The notes: generated by a model not told the origin, from the sequence alone. Counted from the stretch's first letter, positions 52,313 to 62,760 are shown. The stretch is DNA of 64,000 nt from Hydrogenophaga sp. (GCA_016741995.1 JACVCO010000006.1:146363-210362), one strand, 5' to 3'. A program made the numbers and translations.

Positions 52313-54589
52313 ATGGCATCGACCCGTCGCAAGTTCGTCCTCGGCACGCTGGGCGTGGCCGGCGCCCTGGCCATCGGCTGGGGCGTGCTGCCACCGCGCC
52401 AGCGGCTCACCACCGCCGAGCCGCTGCCCACCGGCGAGGGCGAGGTGGCCTTCAACGGCTGGGTGAAGATCGCGCGCGATGGCGCGGTCACCGTCACGCT
52501 GGCCAAGAGCGAGATGGGCCAGGGCGTGGTCACCGCGCTGTGCATGCTGCTGGCCGAAGAGCTCGACGCCGACTGGTCGCGCGTGCGCTGGCAGCAGTCG
52601 CCCATCGACAAGATCTACAACAACATCAGCACCGTGGTCGACGGCCTGCCGGTGCACCCCGACACCGACAACGTGGTGCTCGACGCGGTGAAGTGGCTCA
52701 CCGCCAAGACCATGCGCGAAGTGGGCGTGATGATGACCGGCGGCTCTTCCAGCGTGAAGGACCTGTGGCTGCCCATGCGCCAGGCCGGCGCCGCCGCACG
52801 CCAGATGCTGGTGGCCGCGGCGGCCACGCAGTGGGGCATTCCGGCGGCGGACTGCGGCACCGAGAAGGGTGAGGTCATTGCACCCGACGGCCGCCGCCTG
52901 GCCTATGGCGCGCTCGCCGCGGCCGCGGCGCAGCAGGCCATGCCTTCGTCGCCCACGCTCAAGGCGCCCGAGCGCTTCAAGCTCATCGGCCAGCCCACGC
53001 GACGCATCGACACACCCGGCAAGATCGACGGCAGCGCGCGCTTCGGCATCGACGCGCTGCCCGAGGGCCTGCTCTACGCCAGCGTGAAGATGTGCCCCAC
53101 CCTCGGTGGCCGTGCCCAGCGGCACGACGACGCGGCCGCGCGATCGAAACGCGGCGTGAAGGCCGTGGTGGCGGTGGCGCCGCTCAACGGCGGCACCGGT
53201 GGCGTGGCGGTGGTCGCCGACCACCCCTGGCGCGCGCGGCAGGCGGCCGACGCGCTGGACGTGGTGTGGGACCACGGCGAGCTGGCCGACTTCAGCAGCG
53301 CCGAGGCCATGGAACAGTTTGCGCGCGCCACCCGCACCGAGAAAGGCTTCGCCTACTTCGAGACCGGCGAGATCGACGCGGCGCTCGCGGGCGCCGCGCA
53401 GCGCATCGAGGCCGAGTACCGCGCGCCCTGGCTCGCGCACGCCGCACTCGAACCCATCAACTGCACGGTGCTGTTCGAAGGCAACAAGGCCACGGTGTGG
53501 GTGTCCACCCAGGTGCCGGGCCTGGCGCGCAGCGCCGCGGCCGACGCAATGGGCCTGCCCGCCGCGGCCGTGACGGTGCACGTGCTGCTGCTCGGTGGCG
53601 GTTTCGGCCGCCGGCTCGAGGTGGACTTCATCGCCCAGGCCGCGGCCATTGCCAAGGCCGTGCCCGGCCAGCCGGTGCAGACGATCTGGAGCCGCGAGCA
53701 GGACACCAAGTACGACATCTACCGCCCCGCCTGCGTGGCGCGCTTCGAGGCCGGCTTCGACGCCGACAAGCGCCTCGTGGCCTGGAAGAACACCAGCGCG
53801 GGCCAGGCCATCGTGCCGCAGGTGCTCAAGCGCCTGTTCGGCCTGCCCGGCGGCGGGCCCGACAAGACCACGAGTGAAGGCGCGTTCGACCAGGCCTACG
53901 AGTGGCCGGCCGCGCGCATCGCGCACGCCACGGTGGCGCTGCCATTGCAGATCGGCTTCTGGCGCGCTGTGGGCCACTCGCACCAGGCCTTCTTCAAGGA
54001 AGGCTTCGTGGACGAATGCGCGCACGCCGCGGGGCAGGACCCGCTGGCGTTCCGCGAAGCGCTGCTGCAGCAACACCCCAAGCAATTGGCGGTGCTGCGC
54101 GCCGCGGCCAAGGCCGCGGGCTGGGGCACGCCCTCGCCACCCGCGCCCGACGGCGCGAAGACCGCGCGCGGCATTGCGCTGCACGACTCGTTCGGCTCCA
54201 CCGTCGCCGAGGTGGCCGAGGTCTCGCTCGGGCCCGACAAAGCCATCCGCGTGCACCGCGTGTGGTGCGCCATCGACTGCGGCTTCGCCGTCAACCCCGC
54301 GGGCATCCGCCAGCAGCTCGAAAGCGGGGTGGTCTTCGGCCTGTCGGCCGCGCTGCACGGCGGTGTGGAAATCGTCGACGGCCAGGTGCAGCAGGGCAAC
54401 TTCCACGACCAGCCCATCGTGCGGCTGAACGAAGCGCCGCGCGTGGAGTGCGTGATCCTGCCCAGCACCGAACACCCCGAGGGCGTGGGCGAACCGGGCC
54501 TGCCACCGATCGCACCCGCCGTGGCCAACGCGCTGTTCGCCCTCACGGGCCAGCGCCTGCGCAGCCTGCCCTTGAAACTCACCGCCTGA
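52313..54589 (+). CDS. Molybdopterin-binding large subunit, xanthine dehydrogenase/aldehyde oxidase family (IorB-like)
   Basis: Protein of 758 residues with a twin-arginine signal ([21 protein letters not shown]), so it acts in the periplasm. Blocks [87 protein letters not shown] and [24 protein letters not shown] mark the IorB subgroup of isoquinoline oxidoreductase-like enzymes; the last includes the catalytic Glu (GEPGLPP). AGGGAGG precedes ATG 52313. A [2Fe-2S] subunit gene follows; no FAD subunit is present, as in other periplasmic members that pass electrons to cytochromes. The substrate, an N-heterocycle or aldehyde, is unknown. Confidence 0.9.
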   Translation: MASTRRKFVLGTLGVAGALAIGWGVLPPRQRLTTAEPLPTGEGEVAFNGWVKIARDGAVTVTLAKSEMGQGVVTALCMLLAEELDADWSRVRWQQSPIDKIYNNISTVVDGLPVHPDTDNVVLDAVKWLTAKTMREVGVMMTGGSSSVKDLWLPMRQAGAAARQMLVAAAATQWGIPAADCGTEKGEVIAPDGRRLAYGALAAAAAQQAMPSSPTLKAPERFKLIGQPTRRIDTPGKIDGSARFGIDALPEGLLYASVKMCPTLGGRAQRHDDAAARSKRGVKAVVAVAPLNGGTGGVAVVADHPWRARQAADALDVVWDHGELADFSSAEAMEQFARATRTEKGFAYFETGEIDAALAGAAQRIEAEYRAPWLAHAALEPINCTVLFEGNKATVWVSTQVPGLARSAAADAMGLPAAAVTVHVLLLGGGFGRRLEVDFIAQAAAIAKAVPGQPVQTIWSREQDTKYDIYRPACVARFEAGFDADKRLVAWKNTSAGQAIVPQVLKRLFGLPGGGPDKTTSEGAFDQAYEWPAARIAHATVALPLQIGFWRAVGHSHQAFFKEGFVDECAHAAGQDPLAFREALLQQHPKQLAVLRAAAKAAGWGTPSPPAPDGAKTARGIALHDSFGSTVAEVAEVSLGPDKAIRVHRVWCAIDCGFAVNPAGIRQQLESGVVFGLSAALHGGVEIVDGQVQQGNFHDQPIVRLNEAPRVECVILPSTEHPEGVGEPGLPPIAPAVANALFALTGQRLRSLPLKLTA

Positions 54590-54599
54590 GGAGCTTGCG

Positions 54600-55064
54600 A
54601 TGACGACCACGCTCAACGTCAACGGCCGCCCCGTCACGGTGGACGCCGACCCCGACACGCCCCTGCTGTGGGTGCTGCGCGCCGACCTGAAACTCACCGG
54701 CACCAAGTTCGGCTGCGGCATGGCGCTGTGTGGCGCCTGCACGGTGCACGCCAACGGCCAGGCCATCCGCTCGTGCGTCACGCCGGTGGCCGCGGTGGCG
54801 GACCAGTCCATCACCACCATCGAAGGCATCGACGGCCCCGAAATCGCGGCGCTGCGCAGCGCCTGGACGGTGGTGGACGTGGTGCAGTGCGGCTACTGCC
54901 AGAGCGGGCAACTCATGAGCGCCTGCGCCCTGCTCAAGAGCAACCCCAAGCCCGACGCCAAGGCCATCACCGAGGCCATGAGCGGCAACCTGTGCCGCTG
55001 CGGTACCTACCAGCGCATCGAGGAAGCGGTGGCGCTGGCGGCGCAGCAGACCAGCAAGGCCTGA
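54600..55064 (+). CDS. (2Fe-2S)-binding small subunit of the periplasmic oxidoreductase (IorA-like)
   Basis: Iron-sulfur subunit of 154 residues carrying two [2Fe-2S] clusters. The plant-ferredoxin-type cluster uses the Cys of FGCGMALCGACTVHANGQ, then a later Cys; the second uses CGYCQSGQLMSACALL and NLCRCGTYQRIEEAV. It has no signal peptide and should be exported with the Tat-bearing large subunit by hitchhiking. Gene order here is large then small, the reverse of many iorAB operons. TGAGGAGC precedes ATG 54600, 10 bases after the large subunit. No XdhC-type cofactor insertion gene is adjacent. Confidence 0.92.
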   Translation: MTTTLNVNGRPVTVDADPDTPLLWVLRADLKLTGTKFGCGMALCGACTVHANGQAIRSCVTPVAAVADQSITTIEGIDGPEIAALRSAWTVVDVVQCGYCQSGQLMSACALLKSNPKPDAKAITEAMSGNLCRCGTYQRIEEAVALAAQQTSKA

Positions 55065-55082
55065 GCGCCCGAGCCTGCGCGA

Positions 55083-56285
55083 TCAGGCCACGCGCGGCTT
55101 CACCTTGCCCGCGGCGAGCTTCGCGCTCCCCCGCGCCTGCTCCACGTCGGCGTGCCGCGCCAGCGCCACGCCCATGCGGCGCTTGACGAAGCTCTCGGGC
55201 TTGCCGAACAGGCGCAGCTCGGTGCCGGGCACACGCAAGGCCTCGTCCACGCCGTCGAAGGCAATGCCTTGCGCGTCGACACCGCCGTAGATCACGGCGC
55301 TGGCGCCGGGGCTCTTGAGCGTGGTGTCCACCGGCAGGCCGAGGATGGCGCGCGCGTGCAGTTCGAACTCGTTCTGCCACTGCGTGGCCATGGTCACCAT
55401 GCCGGTGTCGTGCGGGCGCGGGCTCACCTCGCTGAACCACACCTGGTCGCCGGCCACGAACAGCTCGACGCCGAACAGCCCCTGGCCACCCAGGTTGTCG
55501 GTGATCGCCTTGGCGATATCGCGGCTGGCCTGCAGCGCCTTCGCGCTCATGGGGTGCGGCTGCCAGCTTTCCACGTAGTCGCCGCTCACCTGCACGTGGC
55601 CGATCGGGTCGCAGAAGTGGGTTTCGATCTGACCGTTCGCGCCAAGCGCGCGCACGGTCAGCAGCGTGATCTCGTAGTCGAAGCGAATGAAGCCCTCGAC
55701 GATGATCCGCCCCGGCCCGACGCGACCACCCGACATGGCGTAGTCCCACGCGGTCTTCACATCGGCGGGACCGTCGATCTTGCTCTGGCCCTTGCCGCTG
55801 CTGCTCATCACCGGTTTCACGATGCACGGATACCCGATGCCGCCGTCGATGGCGGCCTGCAGCTCTTCCAGCGAATCGCAGAACTTGTAGGGGCTGGTCG
55901 GCAGGCCCAGCGTCTCGGCCGCGAGGCGGCGGATGCCTTCGCGGTCCATGGTGAGGCGCGCGGCACGCGCGGTGGGAATCACGCGCACCACGCCCGCGGC
56001 TTCCAGCTCCTGCAGCATGGGCGTGGCGATGGCCTCGATCTCGGGCACCACCAGGTGCGGGCGCTCGCGCTCGATGAGCGCCTTCAGCTGCGCCGGGTCG
56101 CTCATGGCGATGGTGTGGGCGCGATGGGCAACCTGGTGGCCGGGCGCGTTCTCGTAGCGGTCGACCGCGATGGTCTCCACGCCCAGGCGCTGCAGCGCGA
56201 TCAGCACTTCCTTGCCGAGTTCGCCGCTGCCGAGCAGCATGACTTTGGTGGCCGAAGGCGACAGCGGCGTGCCGAGCGTGGTCAT
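55083..56285 (-). CDS. purT: Formate-dependent phosphoribosylglycinamide formyltransferase
   Basis: ATP-grasp enzyme of 400 residues, formylating GAR with formate and ATP in purine synthesis, an alternative to PurN. Blocks [78 protein letters not shown] and [17 protein letters not shown] define PurT. Length is standard. A GAAATC stretch precedes ATG 56285 with a weak AAGAGA site. Psd lies 23 bases upstream on the same strand. The convergent neighbour ends 18 bases away with no clear terminator. Confidence 0.95.
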   Translation of the reverse strand: MTTLGTPLSPSATKVMLLGSGELGKEVLIALQRLGVETIAVDRYENAPGHQVAHRAHTIAMSDPAQLKALIERERPHLVVPEIEAIATPMLQELEAAGVVRVIPTARAARLTMDREGIRRLAAETLGLPTSPYKFCDSLEELQAAIDGGIGYPCIVKPVMSSSGKGQSKIDGPADVKTAWDYAMSGGRVGPGRIIVEGFIRFDYEITLLTVRALGANGQIETHFCDPIGHVQVSGDYVESWQPHPMSAKALQASRDIAKAITDNLGGQGLFGVELFVAGDQVWFSEVSPRPHDTGMVTMATQWQNEFELHARAILGLPVDTTLKSPGASAVIYGGVDAQGIAFDGVDEALRVPGTELRLFGKPESFVKRRMGVALARHADVEQARGSAKLAAGKVKPRVA

Positions 56286-56308
56286 GTCGAAATCCTTGCG
56301 AAGAGAAA

Positions 56309-57160
56309 TCAGAGCGCGTCGCCCATGGCCTCACCCATGCGCACGGGGCGTTCGGGCGCCCAGCCAGGCTGGAAGCGGATGGTGTCTTTCGGCCACAGCA
56401 GCACCACGGTGGAGCCCAGAAGAAAGCGGCCCATCTCGGCGCCGCGCTCCAGAGGCACGGGCGCGTCGTCGTAGCGCCAGGTGCGCACGCTGCCCGGGCG
56501 CGGCGGGTTCACCACGCCGTGCCACGCGGTGGCCATGCTGCCCACGATGGTGGCGCCCACCAGCACCAGCACGAAGGGCACGGTGCGCTCGCCCACGGGC
56601 ATATCGAAATGGCAGACCACGCGCTCGTTGCGCGCGAACAGCCCGGGCACACCCGCGGCCGTGGCCGGGTTCACCGAGAACAGTTCGCCGGGCACATGCA
56701 CCATGCGGCACAGCGTGGCCGCGGCCGGCATGTGGATGCGGTGGTAATCGCGCGGGCTGAGGTAGATGGTGGCGAAGTCGCCGTCGTCGTAGGCCTTGGC
56801 CGCCTCGGTGTCGCCACCCAGCAGGGCCGCGGTGCTGTAGTGGTGGCCCTTGGCCTGGAAGATCTGGTCGCGCTGGATGCGGCCGAACTGGCTGATCGCG
56901 CCGTCGACCGGGCAGACGAAGGCCGCGTCGGCCAGCGGGCGGGCGTCGGCGCGGAGCGCGCGTGTGAAGAACTCGTTGAAGCTCGGGTACGCCGCCGGGT
57001 CGGGGTTGGCGGCCTCGGCCATGTTCACCCCGTAGCGGGCGATGAAGCGGCGGATGGCCCAGGTGGTGAGCGCGCCGCTGCGCGACGCGGCGAACGCCCC
57101 GGCCAGGCGCGTGAGCGCCCCCTTGGGCAGCAGGTATTGAAGACGGACAGCCAACGACAT
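56309..57160 (-). CDS. psd: Phosphatidylserine decarboxylase proenzyme
   Basis: Inner-membrane-associated enzyme of 283 residues making phosphatidylethanolamine. The self-cleavage site is LGST near the C-terminus ([12 protein letters not shown]), where serinolysis gives the pyruvoyl group. Other family blocks are [26 protein letters not shown] and [13 protein letters not shown]. Cleavage would give a beta chain of about 250 and an alpha chain of about 30 residues. A -10-like TACAAT lies 9 bases before ATG 57160, back to back with the exporter promoter. Class I size and motifs are complete. Confidence 0.95.
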   Translation of the reverse strand: MSLAVRLQYLLPKGALTRLAGAFAASRSGALTTWAIRRFIARYGVNMAEAANPDPAAYPSFNEFFTRALRADARPLADAAFVCPVDGAISQFGRIQRDQIFQAKGHHYSTAALLGGDTEAAKAYDDGDFATIYLSPRDYHRIHMPAAATLCRMVHVPGELFSVNPATAAGVPGLFARNERVVCHFDMPVGERTVPFVLVLVGATIVGSMATAWHGVVNPPRPGSVRTWRYDDAPVPLERGAEMGRFLLGSTVVLLWPKDTIRFQPGWAPERPVRMGEAMGDAL

Positions 57161-57169
57161 GGGAGCCGG

Positions 57170-57221
57170 ATTGTAGGAGGCCGCCCCGGCACCCTTGGGG
57201 GTATGGCGCGGCGGGCACAAT
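57170..57221. promoter_or_regulatory. Divergent -10-like elements for psd and the exporter operon
   Basis: On the minus strand TACAAT (57175-57170) is 9 bases before psd ATG 57160. On the plus strand CACAAT (57216-57221) is 7 bases before ATG 57229 and lies inside an 8-base hairpin (GGCGGGCA-caa-TGCCCGCC, 57210-57228). No Shine-Dalgarno sequence precedes either start. Confidence 0.42.
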
Positions 57222-57228
57222 GCCCGCC

Positions 57229-58164
57229 ATGAGCCAACCCCTGTTCGAGGTCGCCGACCTCGTCAAGCGCTATGGCGAAGCCACCGTGGTCAACGGCCTG
57301 GGCTTTGCCATCCAGCCCGGCGAATGTCTGGGTGTCATCGGGCCCAACGGCGCGGGCAAAACCACCACCATCAAGATGTGCCTGGGCCTGACCGCGCCCG
57401 ACGCCGGCCGCATCACCGCCTTCGGGCTGGACATGCCGCGCGACGCGCTCGCGATCAAGGCGCGGCTGGGCGTGGTGGCGCAGATGGACACGCTGGACCC
57501 GGACTTCAACGCCGAGGAAAACCTGCTCGTCTACGGCCGCTACTTCGGCATGAAGGACGCGGCCATCCGCGCGCGCATTCCGCAACTGCTCGAGTTCGCC
57601 GCGCTCTCGCACAAGGCGAAGGCACGCCCGGGCGAGCTCTCGGGCGGCATGAAGCGGCGCCTGTCGCTGGCGCGCGCGCTGGTGAACGACCCGCAGCTGC
57701 TCATGCTCGACGAGCCCACCACCGGGCTGGACCCGCAGGCCCGCCACCTGATGTGGGAACGCCTGCAGCTGCTGCTGCAACAAGGCAAGAGCATCCTGCT
57801 CACCACGCACTTCATGGACGAGGCCGAGCGCCTGTGTTCGCGCCTGCTGGTGCTCGACCACGGCCGCAAGATCGCCGAGGGCCGCCCGCGCGCGCTGATC
57901 GCCGAGCACCTGGAGCCCGACGTGGTGGAGGTGTACGGCCCGGGTGCGCTCGACATCGCGCAACGCGACGAGCACGCGCCGCTGCGCGCACTGGCCGCGC
58001 GCGTGGAGGTGAGCGGCGAAACCGTGTTCCTCTACACCGCGCAGGCCCAGCCCATCCTGGCCGCGCTGGCCGACAACCACCAGCTGCGCACGCTGCACCG
58101 GCCGGCCAACCTGGAAGATCTTTTCCTGAAACTCACCGGTCGCCAGATCCGGGAAGACGGCTGA
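57229..58164 (+). CDS. nodI: ABC exporter ATP-binding protein, NodI/DrrA family
   Basis: ATPase of 311 residues. Walker A is [10 protein letters not shown], the Q-loop lies near VVAQMDTLD, signature [15 protein letters not shown], Walker [15 protein letters not shown], and H-loop [12 protein letters not shown]. The C-terminal 80 residues are the DrrA-type extension. It forms a pair with the ABC-2 permease that overlaps its stop (TGATG). The name NodI is only by family: related betaproteobacterial exporters predate nodulation use and no nod gene is present. A lipid, glycan or drug export role is likely. ATG 57220 is an alternative start. Confidence 0.88.
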   Translation: MSQPLFEVADLVKRYGEATVVNGLGFAIQPGECLGVIGPNGAGKTTTIKMCLGLTAPDAGRITAFGLDMPRDALAIKARLGVVAQMDTLDPDFNAEENLLVYGRYFGMKDAAIRARIPQLLEFAALSHKAKARPGELSGGMKRRLSLARALVNDPQLLMLDEPTTGLDPQARHLMWERLQLLLQQGKSILLTTHFMDEAERLCSRLLVLDHGRKIAEGRPRALIAEHLEPDVVEVYGPGALDIAQRDEHAPLRALAARVEVSGETVFLYTAQAQPILAALADNHQLRTLHRPANLEDLFLKLTGRQIREDG

Positions 58165-58994
58165 TGAGCACCACGACCCTCACCCCCATGAACCCCTGGT
58201 CCGCGCCGCGCCTGTCGCGGCGCTGGTGGCCGGTGTTCCTGCGCAACCTGCTGGTGTGGCGCAAGCTCGCGCTGCCCAGCGTGGTGGCCAACATCGCCGA
58301 ACCGCTGATCTGGTTGGTGGCCTTCGGCTACGGGCTGGGGGCGCTGGTGGGCACGGTGAACATGGCCGCGCCGGGGGGGGCCACGGTGGCGGTGCCCTAC
58401 ATCCTGTTCCTGGCCAGCGGCAGCATCTGCATGAGCGCCATGAACGCCGCCACGTTCGAGGCGCTCTACTCGGCGTTCTCGCGCATGCACGTGCAGAAGA
58501 CGTGGGACGGCATCCTGAACGCGCCGGTGAGCCTGGACGACGTGGTGCTGGCGGAAATGCTGTGGGCCGGGTTCAAGGCCATGTTCACCGTGACGGTGAT
58601 CCTGCTGGTGATGCTGGGCCTGGGCATCACGCACTCGCCGAAGCTGCTGGTGGCCTGGCCAGTGCTGTGGCTCACCGGCATCGCCTTCTCGTGCATCGCG
58701 CTGGTGTTCAACGCCCTGGCCAAGGGCTACGACTTCTTCAGCTACTACTTCACGCTGGTGCTCACGCCCATGATGTTCCTCTCGGGCGTTTTCTTCCCCC
58801 GCGAGCAGCTGCCGGGGCCGGTGCTGCTGCTCTCCGATCTGCTGCCGCTCACGCACGCGGTGCAACTGGTGCGCCCGCTGTTCCTGGACCAGTGGCCCAC
58901 GAATGCCGCGCTGCACCTGGCGGTGCTGGTCTTCTACGCGGTGGCCGGGTTCTGGCTGGCGCTGGCGCTCACCAGAAGGCGATTTGCGCGCTGA
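58164..58994 (+). CDS. nodJ: ABC-2 type exporter permease, NodJ family
   Basis: Membrane protein of 276 residues with six hydrophobic segments (about 40-62, 76-96, 134-158, 163-186, 198-216 and 248-270), the ABC-2 fold. The LPSVVANIAEPLIWLVAFGYGLGALVG start, RMHVQKTWDGILNAPVSLDDVVLAEMLWAGFKA and TPMMFLSGVFFPREQLP, with a conserved Gly-Val-Phe-Phe-Pro block, are typical. ATG 58164 overlaps the ATPase stop. Function follows the ATPase: export of an unidentified lipid- or sugar-like molecule. It ends 3 bases before a convergent small gene. Confidence 0.88.
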   Translation: MSTTTLTPMNPWSAPRLSRRWWPVFLRNLLVWRKLALPSVVANIAEPLIWLVAFGYGLGALVGTVNMAAPGGATVAVPYILFLASGSICMSAMNAATFEALYSAFSRMHVQKTWDGILNAPVSLDDVVLAEMLWAGFKAMFTVTVILLVMLGLGITHSPKLLVAWPVLWLTGIAFSCIALVFNALAKGYDFFSYYFTLVLTPMMFLSGVFFPREQLPGPVLLLSDLLPLTHAVQLVRPLFLDQWPTNAALHLAVLVFYAVAGFWLALALTRRRFAR

Positions 58995-58997
58995 AGC

Positions 58998-59255
58998 TCA
59001 GTGAACGGTGACCAGGCCGGGCTGGGCGTCGACGTAGCTGTCGATGCCGCTGTCCATGAATTCCTCGTCGTCGATCGCGGCGTCGAACTCACGGATCGTG
59101 GTGTCGAACAGCTTGGGGATCAGCGGTTTGTCCAGCGGGCGGCAGACACGGCCACGCAGGCCACGCAGCGGCTGGCTGCTTTCCATGGCGCTGATGACGG
59201 CCTCGGGGTCGAGCATCATCACGAAGGGGTTGGTGCGGTCGGCGAAGGATTTCAT
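58998..59255 (-). CDS. Small conserved-looking hypothetical protein
   Basis: Acidic protein of 85 residues that I do not recognise. The N-terminal half is MKSFADRTNPFVMMLDPEAVISAMESSQPLRGLRGRVCRPLDKPLIPKLF in outline, with a short basic stretch around residue 33. The C-terminal half is strongly acidic (TIREFDAAIDDEEFMDSGIDSYVDA). No signal peptide or membrane segment is seen. GGACCGCACC precedes ATG 59255, a modest ribosome site. The frame has normal codon use and a pair of direct repeats upstream that look regulatory, so I consider it real. The role is unknown. Confidence 0.65.
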   Translation of the reverse strand: MKSFADRTNPFVMMLDPEAVISAMESSQPLRGLRGRVCRPLDKPLIPKLFDTTIREFDAAIDDEEFMDSGIDSYVDAQPGLVTVH

Positions 59256-59290
59256 GGTGCGGTCCTGAGATAAGCGGGTGAGACGGAGGG

Positions 59291-59319
59291 TGTATCGATG
59301 GAAACAAACTGTATCGATG
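59291..59319. promoter_or_regulatory. Pair of 10-base direct repeats upstream of the small hypothetical gene
   Basis: TGTATCGATG occurs at 59291-59300 and again at 59310-59319, 19 bases apart, about two helical turns. The repeats lie 36-64 bases upstream of ATG 59255 in the 161-base gap after the carboxylate-amine ligase gene. They are probably a tandem binding site for a regulator not encoded nearby. Confidence 0.5.
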
Positions 59320-59416
59320 CCCCCCGGGCCCGTTAAGTCGGCGCGCCGCCATTCACCGTGTAGGAAATTCCCCGACACACGTGGGGAATCCTCTGGCAGG
59401 CGATTCGTGACGGAAT

Positions 59417-60541
59417 TCACGGTCCGTGCCGCAGAGCCTCCACACTCGACCGCACAACCGCTTCCACGCTGCGCACGTCGTTGAACCGGTTGCGCAGGAA
59501 GCTCGCGTGGTTGCCCACGCGCGCCGCGGTGCGCTCGATCTCGTCGAGCGCGGCCATGCTGCCCAGGGCCTGCGCGTGCGGCGCCAGCACGCGCAGCGTG
59601 GCCAGCACGTCCTCGCGGATGCTGATCTGCTCGCGCGTCTTGGGGTTGACCATCATCCCGTCGAGCCCGAAACGGCAGGCCTGGAAGCGGTTGTAGGTGT
59701 AGACGAGGTAATCGTCTTCTTCGGGCGGCGGCTCGGTGCGCACCAGCAGGTGGCGGCACAGCGCCTGCAGGTAGCAGGCCAGGCCGGCCGCGCGCTCCAC
59801 CGTCAGCGGCGTGTCGCACACGCGCAGTTCGATGGTGCCGTACTCGGGCTTGGGCCGGATGTCCCAGTAGAAGTCCTTCATGGACTTGACCACGCCCGTG
59901 CTCTCCATCTTGGTGAAGTAGACGTTGGCGAACTCTTCCCAGCTGAGGACGAAGGGCGCGCGCCCGCTCAGCGGGAATGCGAACACGGAGTTCAGGCGCG
60001 CCGAGTCGAACAGCGTGTCGACCCCCTGCGAGAACGGCGACGAAGCCGACAAGGCGATGAAGTGCGGCACGTAGCGGTTGAGCGAGTGCAGCAGGAACAG
60101 CGCCTCGTCGGGCGAGCTGCAGCCGATGTGCACGTGCTGCCCGAACACGGTGAACTGCTTGGCCAGGTAGCCGTACAGGCCCGAGAGTTCGTGAAAGCGC
60201 GGCTTGGCGAAGATGCGCTGTTCGAACCAGCGCTGGAACGGGTGCGTGCCGCCACCCGCGAGCTCGATGTTGAGGCGGTCGCCCGCGGTCACGAGCGTGT
60301 CGCGGATGTCCTGCAACTGCTTGAGCAGCGGGCCGTGCTCGGTGTGGATGCCGGTGGCGATCTCGATCATGCTCTGCGTCATCTCGGGCGTGACGGTGCC
60401 CGGGAAGGGCTTGCGCGCAAGCAGGTCGAGCAGGTCGTTGGCGCTGCTGGAGAGGTCGTGGTCGTAGCTGTTGACGAGCTGGAGCTCGAGCTCCACGCCC
60501 ATGGTCAGCGAATCGGAGGCCTTGAAGGTTTCCAACGGCAT
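59417..60541 (-). CDS. ybdK: Carboxylate-amine ligase, YbdK family
   Basis: Glutamate-cysteine ligase-like (GCS2) protein of 374 residues; E. coli YbdK has weak glutamate-cysteine ligase activity. Family blocks are [14 protein letters not shown] (active-site Glu residues), [50 protein letters not shown], and [40 protein letters not shown] precedes ATG 60541, a strong site embedded in the end of the antiporter gene 4 bases upstream. The substrate here is unknown. Pairing with a cation antiporter recalls glutathione-gated KefB/KefC systems, but that is inference. Confidence 0.9.
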   Translation of the reverse strand: MPLETFKASDSLTMGVELELQLVNSYDHDLSSSANDLLDLLARKPFPGTVTPEMTQSMIEIATGIHTEHGPLLKQLQDIRDTLVTAGDRLNIELAGGGTHPFQRWFEQRIFAKPRFHELSGLYGYLAKQFTVFGQHVHIGCSSPDEALFLLHSLNRYVPHFIALSASSPFSQGVDTLFDSARLNSVFAFPLSGRAPFVLSWEEFANVYFTKMESTGVVKSMKDFYWDIRPKPEYGTIELRVCDTPLTVERAAGLACYLQALCRHLLVRTEPPPEEDDYLVYTYNRFQACRFGLDGMMVNPKTREQISIREDVLATLRVLAPHAQALGSMAALDEIERTAARVGNHASFLRNRFNDVRSVEAVVRSSVEALRHGP

Positions 60542-60545
60542 GGGG

Positions 60546-61739
60546 TCATCCCTCCTTGGTCACATGGGTTTCGCGCGCGGCCATCAGGGCCCGCTGCGTG
60601 ACGACAGGGCCGAACAGCTCCTGCAGCAACATCATTCCGGCCAGGGCCGCGAGCACCTGCACCGCCGGGTCGAAGCCCATGAGCCGGGTCTGCTCGATCA
60701 GCAGGATGGCGAAGGCCGACATCGGCGTGAGCGCCAGGCCCGTGAGCACACCCTTGCGTTCCGAGATGCCCGACAGGCGCGCCGCGGCCACGTTGCACAA
60801 CACCTTGGCGGCCGTGCGCGCGAGGATCAGCACCACGCCGAGCACGAAGGTGGCGGGCACGTCGGCCCAGTTGAGCAGCGAGGCGATGTAGACGAACAGA
60901 AAGGCCGAGAGCATGTCGCCCGCGGTGCCGAAATTGCGCTGCGCGCTGGTGAGGTGCACCCGGCGTTCGCGCGCCACGATGCCGAAGGTGAGCGCGGCCA
61001 GCAGCGGCGACAGCATGAGCCCGTAGGCCGCGGTGGTGAGCAGCAGCACGGCCAGCGCGAACACCACCGTCACACCGCTCTCGCTCGTGTTGCGCAGGCG
61101 CAGCAGCCAGGGAATGAACACGCCGAGCAAGGCGCCCACGGCGATGGAGGTGCCCACCACGTGCACGCTGCCGAAGGCCGCGAGCACCAGGTCGCCCGAG
61201 GTGGAGAGCGTCCAGTAGCCCACCACCAGCTTGAGCGCGAGCACCGAGAACAGGCAGTTGATGGCGCACAGGTGGAGCACACGCTCCGTGGCCTGGCCGG
61301 TGCTGCGCAGTTCGTTGGCCACGCGCAGCACGCCCGCAGGCGAGGCCGAGATCGACAGCGCCGCAATGATGAGCCGGTGATCGACCGGCAGTGCGAACCA
61401 GCCCGCCACCCAGTACACGACACCGAACGTGGCCAGCGACTCCACGACCCCCAGCAACAGCACCCAGGGGTTGTGCCGGAACCACCGCAGGTTGATGCGG
61501 TAGCCCAACTCGAACAGCACCAGCGCGAGCGCCACGTTGGCCAGGAAGGGCAGGCCCGGGATGTCGGTGGTGAGGCCCGGCAGGTTGATCAGGCTGCCGA
61601 TCAGGCCCACGGCGACGTAGCTCGTCACGCGCGGGATGTGCCAGCGCTCGAGCAGCCATTCGCCGAGGAACCAGGCGATCAGCAGCGCCAGGGGCCAGGC
61701 AATGGCCTGGAGCAGAAAAGCGAAATCGGTGGTGACCAA
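60546..61739 (-). CDS. CPA2-type cation:proton antiporter without a regulatory domain
   Basis: Membrane protein of 397 residues with about 11-12 hydrophobic segments, matching the Na/H exchanger domain of KefB/RosB-type carriers. The membrane core is present, with segments [47 protein letters not shown] and [16 protein letters not shown]. The cytoplasmic RCK/TrkA_N domain of KefB/KefC is missing, so it is not the full glutathione-gated form. I chose TTG 61739, which follows GGAG at 8 bases; no ATG or GTG fits, and an upstream TTG at 61772 is less likely. It precedes ybdK in one operon. Confidence 0.85.
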   Translation of the reverse strand: MVTTDFAFLLQAIAWPLALLIAWFLGEWLLERWHIPRVTSYVAVGLIGSLINLPGLTTDIPGLPFLANVALALVLFELGYRINLRWFRHNPWVLLLGVVESLATFGVVYWVAGWFALPVDHRLIIAALSISASPAGVLRVANELRSTGQATERVLHLCAINCLFSVLALKLVVGYWTLSTSGDLVLAAFGSVHVVGTSIAVGALLGVFIPWLLRLRNTSESGVTVVFALAVLLLTTAAYGLMLSPLLAALTFGIVARERRVHLTSAQRNFGTAGDMLSAFLFVYIASLLNWADVPATFVLGVVLILARTAAKVLCNVAAARLSGISERKGVLTGLALTPMSAFAILLIEQTRLMGFDPAVQVLAALAGMMLLQELFGPVVTQRALMAARETHVTKEG

Positions 61740-61868
61740 GAAAGCGTCTCCATCTGCGCGCCGACGGGGCAAGGAAACCGGCGTGGGGCCGGTGGCGGGT
61801 CGGCGCGCCGGCTCATGGGCCGGCGGTTCATCGGAGTGGCGGCCACCGGGGCCACCGCGGGGCGGACC

Positions 61869-62753
61869 TCAGACCGCGAAGCGGGTCTGCAGATCCTGCA
61901 GGCCGAACGCGTCAAGCACCTGCAGCAAACGCTGGCGCGCTTTCTCGCGCTGGCCATGGCGGTCGCCGGCCATTCTACGGGCGAGGATGAGTTCATTCTT
62001 CATCGAGTGCTCCCAGCCCACCAGTTCGGTCACCGTCACGTCGTAACCATGTGCTTCCAGCCGCAGACAGCGCAGCACGTTGGTGATCTGGCTGCCGAAC
62101 TCGCGCGTGTGCAGCGGGTGCCGCCACAACTCGGCCAGCGGCGTGCGCTTGAGGGCCAGCGCCTTGTGCTGGCGCATCACGCCCGCGGCTTCCGCCTGAC
62201 AGCAGGGCACCAGCACCAGGTGGCGCGCATCGCGCGCCAGCGCGAAGTCGATCGCGTCGTCGGTGGCGGTGTCGCAGGCGTGCAGCGCGGTCACCACGTC
62301 GATGCGCGCCGGCAGCGTGGCGTCGCCCACCGCTTGCTGCACAGTGCCCGCGAGAAACTGCATGCGCTCGAACCCCAGGCGCTGTGCCAGCGCGCGCGAT
62401 TTCTCCACCAGCTCGTTGCGCGCCTCCACGCCGAACACGCGGCCCGCGCCGCGCGGCCTGAGCACCAGGTCGTACAGGATGAAACCGAGGTAGGACTTGC
62501 CCGCGCCGTGGTCGGCCAGCGCCACGTCGCCCTGCTCGCCCAGCACCTCGGCCAGCAGCGGCTCGATGAACTGCACCAGGTGGTAGACCTGCTTGAGCTT
62601 GCGCCGCGTGTCCTGGTTGAGCTTGCCTTCGCGCGTGAGGATGTGCAGCTCCTGCAGCAAGGCGATCGACTGGCCTTCGCGCAGTTCGGGCAGTTGCTGT
62701 TGCAGGCCGGGTGCGGGGGCACGCGGGGTTTTCGGGCGGGGCGCGGCGGACAT
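61869..62753 (-). CDS. SAM-dependent methyltransferase (Methyltransf_32-like)
   Basis: Class I methyltransferase of 294 residues. A basic N-terminal helical region (about 1-75, KLNQDTRRKLKQVYHLVQFIEPLL) leads into the Rossmann-like SAM motif DVALADHGAGKSYLGFILYDLVL, with ARIDVVTALHACDTATDDAIDFAL and LVLVPCCQAEA downstream. PCCQ is a motif typical of this group. The target is not known; related proteins may act on RNA, small molecules or proteins. Start ATG 62753 follows TATCAT at 7 bases with no ribosome site. It is divergent from srkA across 40 bases. Confidence 0.83.
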   Translation of the reverse strand: MSAAPRPKTPRAPAPGLQQQLPELREGQSIALLQELHILTREGKLNQDTRRKLKQVYHLVQFIEPLLAEVLGEQGDVALADHGAGKSYLGFILYDLVLRPRGAGRVFGVEARNELVEKSRALAQRLGFERMQFLAGTVQQAVGDATLPARIDVVTALHACDTATDDAIDFALARDARHLVLVPCCQAEAAGVMRQHKALALKRTPLAELWRHPLHTREFGSQITNVLRCLRLEAHGYDVTVTELVGWEHSMKNELILARRMAGDRHGQREKARQRLLQVLDAFGLQDLQTRFAV

Positions 62754-62760
62754 GGCGGCG

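Noticed and set aside
57229..58994. Nodulation factor export (nodIJ)
   Set aside because: The family name is inherited. No nodABC or other symbiosis gene is present, and betaproteobacteria commonly carry this exporter for other purposes.
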